Positions 46,501-58,770 of a stretch of DNA of 64,000 bases are shown here, piece after piece. The stretch's first letter is position 1, and each line of letters begins with the position of its first letter. The position numbers and the translations under genes are program-made. This DNA comes from Mikania micrantha. Its lineage: Eukaryota > Streptophyta > Magnoliopsida > Asterales > Asteraceae. The notes under the pieces are model-generated. The model saw only the letters and a program-made list of their open reading frames with translations, searched no databases and had not been told where the DNA came from. The stretch spans positions 9,362,001 through 9,426,000 of the forward strand of contig CM018686.1 in the NCBI GenBank assembly GCA_009363875.1, given 5' to 3'.

Positions 46501-46793
46501 GGCGTACCGCCTACCTCCTTTTTTCCGGATTTTTAAATTTTAAACTTCGTTTCGCGATTCCGGAAGCATACGAACTCCGTTTTGCGCACGGTTTTCGCCC
46601 ACGTTCATCATTTTTCACATACTATCAATCCCCAATAACAAAAGTTGCTAAATCCTTGTGGATTTCAAGCACGACCAAATGTGCTCACGTCATAAATGCC
46701 GAATTTTTCGTACGCAATCGTCACAGTTTCAACAGTAACCGAAATCTCGTACGTTTATTATTAAATTACTAAAATTTCGGTTGTTACAATAAC

Positions 46794-46924
46794 CAGCCAG
46801 AAGTAAACCCCACTGGGAAAACCCCTGACCCTCCTCAGACCCCTATTTCGATGTGGGAAGGATTTGAACCCAAGACCTCCCATTTGAAAAACTCTTGGGG
46901 TACCATTGAGGCAATGCCTCATTG
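46794..46924 (-). mobile_element. SINE, 5' (tRNA-like) part, split by the gypsy insertion
   Basis: The minus strand reads box A (ttgcctcaatggtacc) and box B (gggttcaaatcc) of a tRNA-derived head. Its tail is at 37088-37185. Joined length is about 229 bp. Confidence 0.75.
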
Positions 46925-48024
46925 GTTTATAAATAGTTATATAACTAAAAATGTTGAATTTTGTTTATTCTAATGTAGTTTATAAATAGCTATATTACTA
47001 AATGTTATGTGTAACCTACAAGTTGTAAGAAAGTCTCAACATTTTAATTAAACTCTAATAGATATGTGAATATAAAAATCTTAAGCATTTGGTTAGACAT
47101 TTAAATATGTTTATTAACTAATGGGTTACCCGCGCGTTGCAGCAGGCAATCCAGTACGATTCCATATATCAAAACGCAAATACGTGTTGTATCTCTGACA
47201 TAAGGCCGTAAACGATAGAGTTATACAAGTGTCTGCTCGGCTTGTATGAGTATTCAATCGTGATAATAATTTTAATTAGGTTTTAGTGTTATATAATTAT
47301 TATCATCATGTGAATACTATTAAATTTAAATAGTTTGTAAAGTAATTACGAACATAATGTTATAAACGATCAAAATACTCGATATAGACAAACAAAATAT
47401 ATGTTTGTGAATTACACGCAAAATTTATGTAACAAGCAAAGTTTATGGTTTAATATAAAACTTAGAAATTAATTTATGTTTGAGAATTGAGATTGCTTTT
47501 TCTATCAAGCTTAGCATACTATTTTTTGAAGCGGTTGACTCTATTTTTTGAGGCGGTGGAATCATTATTTTGAAGTGGTTTAACAGGTTAAAGTCAAGTT
47601 CCTTTTTTTGAAACCGTTGAATCAATTTTATTAGCATTGTAGACTTAACTTATATATTTATTGTTATTATTTAGTTATTATTATCATTTAATTATTATTA
47701 TTATTATTAAAATATATGTATTGTCGGACATATTTTTTGACTGAAATTAAAGGTGGGACTGTTGCATATTTTCGTAGTAACAACATCATGAATATCAAAA
47801 TACAGACCAAAATATCCTAACAGCTGTCAATTTATCATAAAACAATAAATCAACATGTCTGCAAAAGTTTTAAGTATAGTTAGTTAGTTAATTAATATTT
47901 AATCAGTACTAAAATTTGATAATAATAATTAATCTTATTATTGCTAGCCTTTTTGTTGACTTTATAGTCTCAATCATTAATAGGGAGGAAAACAATTAAT
48001 AGGAAGAAAAACAAATAAGAGAGG

Positions 48025-48168
48025 TTCAAAAAGGGTCAATAATGGCAAACTATGAATCAATTTTCTTACTACTTCAAAAACGGTCAACAATGGCAAACTA
48101 TGAATCAATTTTATTACTACTTCAAAAACGGTCAACAATGGCAGCCTATATATCAATTTTATTACCGG
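48025..48168. repeat. 48-bp tandem repeat, three copies
   Basis: Units start at 48025, 48073 and 48121 ('ttcaaaaacggtcaacaatgg...'). The period is a multiple of three, so the minus strand stays open (a LIHSLPLLTVFEV-like repeat), but there is no other gene signal. Confidence 0.85.
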
Positions 48169-49678
48169 TGTAGACTCCACTTGTAAATGTGTGTTTATAT
48201 AATATGCATTTATAAAAATGTATATATAAAAATAATATATTTAAAATGTGATGCATTATTTTATAACCTTTTATGTAATATAATGAAAAAAAACTATAAA
48301 ATTAAAAAGGAATAAATATATATCTTTTGCTAATATAATTGTTTAGTAAAACTTTTATGATTTATCATCATTGATATTATATGAATTTATATATATATAC
48401 ACACTCACATATATATAAAATATATTTTAAATCAAATGATAATATATACAAAATACAAAACATCATTGCCAATGCTTTTGATTCATTTCAACATCAGAAG
48501 TATGTTGATCATCTACTAGACTACTAAAGGTTTTCCTATTAAATTTCAACCTTTCTTCACCATACTCAAAATCTAAACCTAATAGATGCACACGAGTCTT
48601 AGTATTGTCAAATATTAGCGTTTTTATTAAACAAATGCAAGTAATATGTCATGCAAACCTTTGAAAATACTTTAGGGATCATTAGAAAACGACGCCCTAA
48701 GCAATTGCTACGAATTCATGTATCATTACAAAAGTGGTTGATTATTTTTAACCAACACAAAGGGTTCTAATGTCAAATATAAATGCAATAAAATTCCTTG
48801 TTATATATAATTCAAATTTAGAGTAAACATGATAAGTTAAAACAAAAACACTAATAAACATGCCTAGTGATCTAACATGCTTTTATTTTCTCACTAGGTT
48901 AAATCTCGTGTGTTACGCGGGTTCATATACAAAATGTTATATACTCTTTAATAAACAAGTTATGTCTATAAAAAAACAAGAATTACATTTGAATTTTTTT
49001 ATAATTATACATATTGTATTTTAACATTCAAATCATCCTATCAAGCTAAATATTTAAAAATAATTCATGAAAAATAATTACTACTGTTATTAATATTATT
49101 ATTGAATATTTTAATGAAAAAAATTTTAAGTTAATGATAGTAAGAGACCTAAATAAAAGTTTAGATAAGAAAAGAAGTTTAGCCAAAAACTTTATAACTA
49201 ATTGCACATTAACTTCATTTGCTTAATAATATATTAATTATTTTTTATATTTATAATTCACAATTCATGATTAAATAATGGATATCAATAATTTAGTAAT
49301 AGATACATATTGAAAAACAAAAACTAAATGACTACAATGATAATAAATGTTACCAATTAATTATGTTTCTTAAATTAAAAGTTATAAACAGATAATAACA
49401 ATTTAAAATAATTTGATGTAAAAAAAAGAAATAAAATATATGAATATTAAATTTAATTATCATATTTTATTATATAATTAGCTGAATAAATATATATATA
49501 TATATATACACTAACATTTAATAATAAGACTATACACAAAAAGAATTAATTTTTATGAATTATAACTATACCATAATTTGTAAAATATTTAAATAAGTCC
49601 TTAATTTTTGTAACTTACCTAAAAAATGAAAAGATTTAAAAGTTTTATATTATTTAATGAAAATAGTAAGTTAAAATA

Positions 49679-49917
49679 TAAAAATATATGAATATACATG
49701 AAATAAATTAGGTTTTAATATTTTTATTATTAATAAAATTATTATTTGTATAGTTTACAATTTGTTTTATAATATATCTATTTTATTTTATTTTTTTTAT
49801 AAAAATATACAAATATACATGAAATAATACGGGTTTTTTAATATTCTTATTTTTAATAAAATCATTATTTGTATAATTTACAATTTGTTTTATAATGTAT
49901 CTATTTTATTTTGTTTA
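49679..49917. repeat. ~121-bp tandem duplication
   Basis: 49679-49796 and 49800-49917 are about 90% alike ('atatacatgaaataa', 'ttatttgtata', 'tttacaatttgttttata'). Confidence 0.8.
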
Positions 49918-52029
49918 GTTATTTGCTTTTTCAATATACTCTAAAAATATTATTAAATTTCTACACTGAAAGTGTAAGATGTTCATGACTTAATTATTTA
50001 TTTGTATACATAATTTATTAAATATTAGAAAATAAATTAAAGTAATAATTTGTCAAATTTATTAATTATCAATATTAATAAAGGAGTGTTAATAAATGAT
50101 TTAATGTTCCAAGTTTTAGGAGGGAAATAAAAATGAAACATGCTCCATTGCATGACATGTGGGAAACAAAAACATTGATATATTATATTAGATAGATTAG
50201 TAGGTTCATTTAAACCATTTTGGGGGTTCAAAGAGAATTAAAAATATGAATCCATTTAGAAATTTTATGGATTTAAACTAAGCAAACAACTGACATGTCG
50301 GGTGTGATCAAGTAACAGGATCATATTGATTTCGAGTTAGACAAACGTGTAAATTTAAAAAATTCAGATCAGTTCATGTGAAAATAGAATGTTTTACAAA
50401 AATGTCTACAATGGTATAGCAACATGTACATACATATCAAAGAATAGTCAAATGGAATCCAAATTTTCATTTTACAATGATGCTTTTTAAAACCATAAAA
50501 AAATTGCATAAATTAACCGCAAATGACACTTATATGCAAAAAATAAAAAAAAAGAAAAAAAAAGGACAAGAGAAACACATAAACATATCTTTAATAGATT
50601 GAAATTTTCATAAAGACTACCTTAAAACACAACCATAGTTGCTTCACTCATAGGATTCTTCATCTTCATACCAAATCCCTTGACCTTCATATATATAAGA
50701 ATAGTCAAAGTTATTAGTGAACATTCAAACAATTACTTTTTTTTAATTTTAACTAAGACTTGTAAAATGTTAGTTAATTGCATCTTTTGGACTTTCAAAT
50801 CATTACTTTAACACAAATTATGCTAGAATTTAAGGTATTACTTGATAAAAATAAAGCAGAATAAAGCTTGGATACAACTTATTGACTAATCAAATTGATA
50901 ACGATCTCCTCTGCCGAGAAGCTGAACAAAAAAAAATTGTTTTTACTTTCAAAGACTACACGTATGTTTCTTTGGGGGGGGGGGGTTGTAACATCAGTGC
51001 CGGAAACGTAACCGGAACATTGATCTACATAGTATAATGAACAGTAAATTAGGTACGAATTTCAGTTGTTATTCATACATCATTATCATTTCATGTTTAT
51101 CATAGAACTATTTCACAATCAATGCAGAAGCGTAACTCGGAACTATGGTTTAACAGTCAGATATTTATATGACGACACATAACCAACATGTGATTGTTAG
51201 TTAGGATTCTATAATATATATATATATATAAACGTATATGAGGATTAACAGAACAAAACAACAACAAATATCTATACGTGAATGCTAAATCGACAGATTA
51301 TTCGTAGAGGTGACGATCTGTACGAATATATCTGAAAGTTTAACGTTCTGAATGATGTCCAATAATTAGAAAACCACATCGAAAAGTGTAGTTATCGTTG
51401 TATTCGTATGAATGATGATTCGAACGAATACGCGCGACGACTGTACGATTCGATTTAAACGGTAAATTAATATTTTCAGAAAATTTAAAATAAACGGAAT
51501 ATATTTAGTTAATTTTACTAGGAATTACCACCTAAATTAAATTTATAAACTTTACTTTTAAAACCGTGGTGTTTCGTATGAAAACGAAACGAAACCGCCG
51601 ATTCTACGCGAAACCGAGCGAAACCGAATGAGACCGAACACGCGGGTAAGTTGAAAGCCATTAATATGGCATTTACTTGCCATAACCACCACAACCTACC
51701 AGCTTCAAACACCCATTTCCGTTTCTCTCTCTACTTTCTCTCTCCAAGAACCACAAACCCTAGCTTCTTCATTTCTCAACCAAATCGAGTCATTTTGGTG
51801 TCAAAACAACCATAACAACACATAGATCTTGAACGTACAAATGATCTGAGCTTGGAACCACCTTAAACGAGGTAAATTTGAGTTCAAAGTACTGATTTTT
51901 AGGGTTTTCTACCCCTTGTTCGAACCCACCCTTAAGACCGGTTCTAAGCACCACGACACCCTTAGGACTCACATATAAACTGTCTAAGATGATGTAGGAG
52001 CATGGGGTACCTTAGGATTGAGACGAAAG

Positions 52030-52480
52030 CCCAAAAACGAGGGTCTGCACCCCTGCTGGTCCGAGCGGCCGAATGGAGCCAAATCAGGCTGGCCGAATGG
52101 GCACCAACCGAAGGAAAGCAGCCACAAGGCCGACCGAGCCACCATGCGACCGAATGGTCGGGCCGACACACCCACAACCGAACCAGCCGCGACTCAACGG
52201 ACAATGTCCGAATGTCTTCATTCTCCCGGCAATCTTCTTCGGTCTAGGTCTCCTTCGGTCGAAATACTCCTATTCACACGAGTCAGTTTCGGTCCAAGCC
52301 ATTCGAACCACCCCTCCTTCGGCCAATACCTCTTCGCATGGACCTCCTTCGGTTAACCCTCAACCGCATGAAACCACTTTCTGTCCAAGTTGTTTCGGCC
52401 CGAGCATACAACCCTCATTCAGGCCAAGCTGTTTCGACTAAGCCTCCATAGCATACAACCCTCATTCGGCCGATTAAGTG
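52030..52480 (+). repeat. CCGAA/TTCGG-rich segment
   Basis: Degenerate words such as 'ggccgaatgg', 'cttcggtc' and 'ttcggcc' fill this GC-rich block. Overlapping open frames come from the composition. Compare the inverted-orientation block at 18095-18430. Confidence 0.6.
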
Positions 52481-52750
52481 AAACTGGAAACAAGGTGTGA
52501 ATACTTGCGTTTAGGGTTACATGATATCAATTATGAGTTTGTGAGTGCATGGTATGCATGGGTTAGTTTACGTGGATGCATGAGTGAGAAACCTACTAGG
52601 GTTACATACTAAAGTCTCCCAAATGACAATAAGGTTTAACCATGATGTATAGGGTACAAGTTGGGCTAAACACATGGGATAACCACATGAAATGTGACAA
52701 TCCGGTATTTTCGAATTAACCTCGTTAACCGAAAGTAACGAAATCACAAA

Positions 52751-52885
52751 TATGAGGCCCAAATGGATAGAAGGTAGGACCAATTGTGCTTTATGAGGCC
52801 CAAATGGATAGAAGGTAGGCCCAATTGTACTTTATGAGGCCCAAATGGATGGAAGGTAGGCCCAATTGTATTTTATGAGGCCCAA
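52751..52885 (+). repeat. 41-bp tandem repeat in the solo LTR
   Basis: 'tatgaggcccaaatggat.gaaggtagg' begins at 52751, 52792, 52833 and (partial) 52874, an exact 41-bp period. Confidence 0.9.
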
Positions 52886-54251
52886 AAGGATTAACCTAGC
52901 CAATAATAGTTCAATTGGCCCAATTAGCGACAATTCGGGATTTTTGGTTCAACTTTGTTAACCGAAATGTGATGTTATTGTACGAAAACAAATTGCAAGG
53001 GTTAGAATATAACAAAACAAGTGTATAAACACTAAATTACTTAGATCAAACATGTAATTAGAAGAACTACTAAATTTTGACTTTCAAAAGTCAAAATTCG
53101 TTCAAAAATCAAACAAAAATTCGAATTTGTATTATAATTTAAAAATTAACCGAATTAAACCAGTAATAATCATCACATTGATGATGATTAATCGTTATAA
53201 CACATTAATGATTCATTAACATCCGAATTTAACCCAAAAATCAACCCAAAAGTTGTAACCGTCCCTAACTAGCCTCGGATTCGTATAAACCGATTAAAAT
53301 TTACACAATTGCAGACACTAAACTTCTAGTCAGCACATTTAGAGAGCATTGCACCCAACAATTTGATTCTAAGAAGTTCGAGCAGAAGATTTTGATCGGA
53401 GAGTAACCGAACTCAAGCAATTATTCGAACTACATCAATTGGGCAGCAAACAAGGTAAAAATCTAATCATACACCACCTAAAACATCCGACTAAGAGTAT
53501 CCCGATGTTAATTTTGGCCTTTAACATCGAATCGAATGAGCTTTAATCCTAAGGTTTATGTTAGAAACCGATTTGGGGGTTTCTGTTCAAACGAATTTAA
53601 AAATCTAATTAAACTATACAGGGAGTTTCAGAAACATCTCGTTCATGAGAGCCATATGCTAATTCGATCAAACAAAAACGAATTCTATGATTTCAGAATC
53701 TAGGGTTTATCACATAAACGGTTTTGGGGGTTTTGATGCAAATGGGATTTAAACCCAAATTAAACTATTCAGACAACTTCTAAATCGTTCTCTTAAGGAA
53801 AAGCATATGATAATTTCATCAAACAACAACAAATATTATAATTTCAAGTTCTAGGGTTTGATGGTTAAAACGTTTTGGGGTTTTTAATCTAAATCAACAT
53901 GAAAATCAAATTTGATGGTGCAAAAGGTTTCGAAATATACCGATTAACAAAAACCCTATGATATTTTAGTTTAACATACACGAATTTAACAAGTTTGAAG
54001 CATGGGTTTGGTAAACCACGTTCGAAACCAAGAAGATCACAATTGAGGGTTCTAAATTGATGATTTAATTAAATTAAAAACATCTCACGGGTTGGTTGGA
54101 TGATTGGAACATAACCCCTAGAGTTTAGGGATCGAACTAGGCCGAATCGTGGGTCAATTGGGGCTCATATGGTTCGGTTAAGGAACAAAAGGGAATCAGG
54201 GAGTTTAAGGTTAAAGGAATTGATTTTGGAATCTTGTTGCAAATGTTGAAC

Positions 54252-54322
54252 AGGTGCGACTGGTAGGGACTGTGTGATGAGTGTGGGAGGTCATGGGTTC
54301 GACCCCATGCCTCACCATTTTT
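54252..54322 (+). ncRNA. tRNA-like mini-insert (pseudo-tRNA or SINE head)
   Basis: About 71 bp with a perfect box B (GGTTCGACCCC in a CATGGG/CCCATG stem), a weak box A-like part (gcgactggtaggg), a CACCA-like end and then T7, a possible Pol III terminator. TTGAAC flanks both sides (54246-54251 and 54323-54328). Acceptor pairing is imperfect, so it is not a functional tRNA gene. Confidence 0.35.
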
Positions 54323-55511
54323 TTGAACTAAAACCTATTTTTAGTAGTTTTATCATAACTTATTCGTTTTAACTCCAATTCGAGCAGTTCGAGTTGCGTT
54401 GGAACCATAACGAGATCCCGAACCAAATAAGATAATAAAATTTATATTTTAACCTGAAAACGTAATCGCGTATAATTACGGTTATTGAAATAAAAATCAT
54501 ATATGGTTATATGATTTTATTTAAACGATTTTAATGACACGCGTACTTATGTATGCACATTTCTAATCATATAACATACGTGTGTTGACACGTATGTGAT
54601 TTCAGACACAAAACGATATCCCGAATAACACTAAATTATTGTTAAAACACAGGTTCTTCGTAGAGGATTTTCTACGCGACATCACGTGTTTGATCATTCT
54701 ATTCACAAACAAAGGTGCGTACACGACCCCTTTCTTATTTTAAACTGTTTTGGGGGAGAAAACATGTGCAACAAACACTTTTAGATACATATCACTTGCA
54801 TGAGTTAGCTGTTTACATTATGTGACAACATAGCATTTACAAGTCCTTACACTTCGAACCGTTTAGTTTGCCGTAACGCAAAGCGTGGTAGTTGGAAATA
54901 GATCTATTAGGTTTGACAAACCTCATTTGGTAGATGGGATCTACGCAAGTGTTTGACTAACCAAACACACTTTACTATTGTTTATGCTAGACAATAGTGG
55001 CAAGGCAAAACATGCGATAGCATGCACTAGTCAGCTTCGGTGTCGACCACTTATGTAAATAGTATAAATGACTAGCTATCATGACTATGCATGTGTGATT
55101 ATGTTATCTGCCAACTTTATATTCAAACTGTGGTTTCAACATTTGTGAATGCTTAAACCTGTGTAATGCACCAACCTTTGTGTTGACTTGATTTACATGT
55201 TTTCTCAGGACGCTAAGGTGCACAAGAAAGCAGGCATGGACTAGGAGATTGAGTCGCATGCATGTCTTTACATTATAGTTATTTGGATTTGAACATTTGA
55301 AAACTTTGCATTGTAATTTACATTTTACAACTGTTATTGTTTTAAAACGTTTCCGCAAACTTTGAAAACTTTGATATTACAGTTTTAGACCAAAGTATGT
55401 TTTGAAAATTCATATAGAGGTCTTCGTTATGTCTAATGATCTGAGATCCTGGTTTGTCACGTCCCAAACGGTATGATTCCGTTAGTTGAAAATTGGGGGT
55501 GTGACATGAAA

Positions 55512-56907
55512 CCATATTAGGGTTTGTAGTACACAACGGTGGTGTATCACCTAAGCTATGGATTTCAATACCCATCTAAAATAATATAAGCTACAAACAT
55601 AGACCTTTATCTAACAAATGGGAATTTATCAAAGATCGAGAACACGACTAAGTTTAGGTGTTAACCACATAGTTAACACCTAATACTTAGAAATTTTATA
55701 CGAACATATAACTACATTAGGTGGTTCATTGGACTACCTAGGATGGGTTATACAAAGAGTTGAACAAGAACCATGGGAACATGAAAACATATCATAAAAG
55801 ACTTAGAGTTATTCGAATTGGATTATCTAAGTCTAATCAGGTAACTTATATTTCTTGACAAATTAATGTTTTAAATAAAAGGAATTGACGTGTAAACTTC
55901 TTTAAATTGAAAGATTTCTAATGTAATGATTTAACTTAAAATTGAATTATTTAAAATGTTTTAATTAGAGACTTTGAATGTAACTAACATAAACCTTACT
56001 TAGTTAATGTTTAGTAGTAATTATTCATTTAATAAGGGTTATTAAATGGGTAATACATTAGATTAGTTAGAGAGAATCATAGCTAACATCTTAGTAACAT
56101 AGGACACTTAGTTGCACACCGAGACCAGAACCCTAGATACGTCTATGACAGATACTTATAATATTCGGATTCTTTTAAAACAGCTCAGGTACTGAAGAAA
56201 CATAGACTACCAGTAACGAGCGTGCATTTCGTTGTGATTCAATTCCTAGCAACACAGGTGAGTTCATTGCCCTTTTTCTAAACATTTTTGTTTTCAAACA
56301 CGGGGCTAAGAAGCATGCGTAAACCTTTTTATTTAAATATGTTTTACGTAAATGCTTTTACTTATTGTATGCTTTATATACATGTTTGTATTCCTAGACT
56401 CCTGTCTAGGTAAATTATATGCAGGTTTAACTACTGAATTAATTAATTACTCTATGAGTAAGATAATGATTCTAAATCAAACAATTAATCTAACAAAGTT
56501 CTAATTCAAAGAATCCAAACTCAGTGTGGAATCAAGAGAAATAAAACTAAAGATCAAATATAAGGAAATCTAATTCAGTGTGTGTTCAATAAAACTAAGG
56601 ATCAAATTCAAGAATCTAAAATCAGTGTTGTAGTCATGGAATTCTAAGGATCAGAATCAAGGAAATTATATCCGTGTGCAAATCAAAGAACTAATGAAAT
56701 CATTAACGATCAAGTTAAGGTGGATGTCAGCTGTATGCAGATCGAGACCACGTGTTAACACATGGAAAGTCCCATCATAAATAGTAGACTTTTATAGTCA
56801 AGCTATATGGGCATAAATCAAACGATCACACGAAATCTAAAGAACAAAGGCGATCAAAATCAAAGGATATCCTAAAGTCCCAACATGTACAGTAGGCCTG
56901 AGGGTCA
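55512..56907. other. Outer LTR sequence between the solo LTRs
   Basis: Non-coding. A degenerate ~50-bp repeat with 'cagtgtg..atcaa' phrases starts at about 56522, 56576, 56621 and 56669. Confidence 0.45.
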
Positions 56908-57257
56908 AGCTGTGTGACACCTCGCAATTTCCAGGTCAGTATTTATTTTATTTTAATAATAATGTGTATTATTATTTCATACGTGGCACTAGAATAATTG
57001 TATTTAGTGTGACACGTGGCACAACGGACCAAACACACCGATAATTCGAGGAATTATCGCACGAATCTCGCACGTGTCTTGAATAACGAACGTTGGTGAA
57101 CGGACCGAACCACAGTACATTTTCACTGCACAATTAGGTTCCAGAGAACCTAAGTAGTAGAACAATGTTCATATGTCGAGAAACGATGATCGTATTCTAG
57201 AAATACGAGAAATTGGGTTCAAAACAATGAAATAGGGCTTATTGGGCTCAACCGAGA

Positions 57258-57470
57258 CCCATCGCGGTACGCGATGGGCACCTATTTGGGCCTTCGCGGT
57301 ACGCGAAGCATGGGCGGGAGAATTTGAATTCTCCGAAAAGCGTCGCGGTATGCGACGACCGATCATCTTCCACCATCGCGATACGCGGCGTGTTTCGGGA
57401 ACCGAATGATTATTTTAAGCATCGCGCTACGTGATGAGGCCTCTTTGCCGGACGTCGCGGTACGCGACGA
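57258..57470 (+). repeat. Cluster of six CGCG-GTA-CGCG hairpins
   Basis: Centres lie near 57268, 57300, 57349, 57382, 57428 and 57461. The arms are CCCATCGCG/CGCGATGGG, CTTCGCG/CGCGAAG, CGTCGCG/TGCGACG, CATCGCG/CGCGGCG, CATCGCG/CGTGATG and CGTCGCG/CGCGACG, around a three-base GTA/ATA/CTA centre. Confidence 0.85.
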
Positions 57471-57491
57471 GTCTATGTTCGCAGAAATCTT

Positions 57492-57498
57492 TATAAAA
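57492..57498 (+). promoter_or_regulatory. TATA box of the second solo LTR
   Basis: TATAAAA, about 580 bp into the LTR and just after the hairpin cluster. A likely former promoter. Confidence 0.5.
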
Positions 57499-58112
57499 CC
57501 AAAGTTAATCATTTTGTTGATCCTCTACCTATCTCCCCGAGTTACCAGAGACCATACTCCTCCATTATCGCCTGCTACCCCTCTCCTAACACCTTAGAAG
57601 CCATTTTTATCACAAAGGAAGCACCATTGAAGACATTGAAGGCTTGGAGCTCGAAGGAACACCACACCTCATCTTTGGCAGCTATTAGCATCATCTCAGC
57701 CACGTTTAGGGCTTCAACAGAGCTGCTCAGGTTCTAACTCAGTGATCCAAGGCTTCTAAAGGTAGTTTCTATGTTCAATCTAGTTTAGAAACACTTGAAA
57801 ACACACATGCAAGCCATTTTGGCCACATGCATCACCATCACCACACTTGTCACGAAATTTCTATGTTATGGAGTTATTATTAGATGATATTGCTACTGAT
57901 TTAAAGTATTGATGATGATCTATGATGATTCTTATTGATTTAAATGGTCATTTGTTGATTTTATGATGAAATGGCTACTTAATCAACATGCATGTATGAT
58001 CTACAAGGGTTTGTGTAATTTTCAGTGTTGAAATTTATTGATAGCGTTATTGATGATGTTCCATGTGATTAGAATGATTGATTATGGTCAAGAAATGTCA
58101 AAGATGTGGTTA

Positions 58113-58770
58113 TTACTATAAATAGTAACTTTAGTGTTACTAAGTATGTGTTCTTGATGAATTAATCACATTTGCATGTTTAGATCTATATGTTACGTTT
58201 AAGAATGATGTTTAGAAGTTAAATGATGATTATTTGATGAATAGAAATGATTAGAATCACCAAAGTATGAATTTCGTGAATGTTACTATAAATAGTAACT
58301 TTTTATCACAAGATTTCAACTGGATGATATGTATGATAATGTTACGAGTCTAACATGTTTATTTAGTGATTATATGATGATATTGAAAGGATTATGTTGT
58401 TGGGAGATTTGATCTTGGTTATTTTCACAAGTTACTAAATATAGTAACTTTATTTTGCCAAGTCAATGATTTGTCATATGTTAGTCGTAACGATCATGAT
58501 TAAAGGATTATTTAGAACTAAGATAATGATATTTGATGATATTGGTTGTTAAGCTTGATGAAATATGCTTATTTTAGAAACTTTCTAAGTTTAGAAACTT
58601 TTACGCGCAAACTATGCTAAACCGGCTATGTGTAACTATGTGCTATGTGATAACATGTTCATTTAGGGTAATTATGCAAGTTAGAATAATCGGAATGTGA
58701 ATTGTTGCATGACTTGCCTAATGTGGAAACTTTCCTGAAATGGAAACTTACTATAAATAGTAAGTTTCCA
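58113..58770 (+). repeat. Recurring ACTATAAATAGT palindromes
   Basis: TTACTA-taaa-TAGTAA (58113-58128), GTTACTAT-aa-ATAGTAAC (58282-58299), AAGTTACTA-aata-TAGTAACTT (58429-58450) and a perfect 14-bp-arm palindrome TGGAAACTTACTAT/ATAGTAAGTTTCCA around AA (58741-58770). Confidence 0.85.

Larger units (their letters stand above)
37186..46788 (-). mobile_element. Complete Ty3/gypsy chromovirus-type retrotransposon, recent
   Basis: 9.6-kb element on the minus strand with LTRs at 37186-39518 and 44457-46788 and perfect 5-bp duplications ATAAC (37181-37185 and 46789-46793). It has an initiator Met tRNA primer site, a gag-protease-RT-RNase H frame and an RNase H-integrase-chromodomain frame, in gypsy order. 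The LTRs differ by only three substitutions and one 1-bp indel, implying a very recent insertion. A homopolymer frameshift at 41235-41241 separates the two frames. It interrupts a SINE. Confidence 0.96.
44457..46788 (-). repeat. 5' LTR of the gypsy element (right copy)
   Basis: 2,332 bp. Identical to the left copy apart from C-to-T at the 'gtcaa.agtc' site near 44807, a missing G near 44960, G-to-A near 45508 and C-to-T near 45898 (right relative to left). Confidence 0.95.
46939..50986. other. AT-rich spacer with tandem repeats
   Basis: No supported gene. A 'ttttttgaagcggttga'-like motif is repeated three or four times at 47518-47630. 'acccgcgcgttgcagc' near 47130 and 'ctcgtgtgttacgcgggtt' near 48905 are palindromic words shared with other AT-rich repeats in the window. 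A G12 run is at 50974-50985. Confidence 0.5.
52693..55506 (+). mobile_element. Solo gypsy LTR with perfect TSD
   Basis: TGTGACAATCCGG...GGGGGTGTGACA, 2,814 bp, with 5-bp duplications TGAAA at 52688-52692 and 55507-55511. No internal region, so it formed by LTR-LTR recombination. Open frames within are not genes. Confidence 0.9.

Noticed and set aside
47977..48180. LPLLTVFEV repeat protein on the minus strand
   Set aside because: A 48-bp tandem repeat that happens to be a multiple of three; no start context, homology or neighbouring exons.
52018..52441. Overlapping Pro/Arg-rich frames at 52002-52441
   Set aside because: Produced by GC-rich CCGAA words inside LTR DNA; several overlapping frames and both strands are open.
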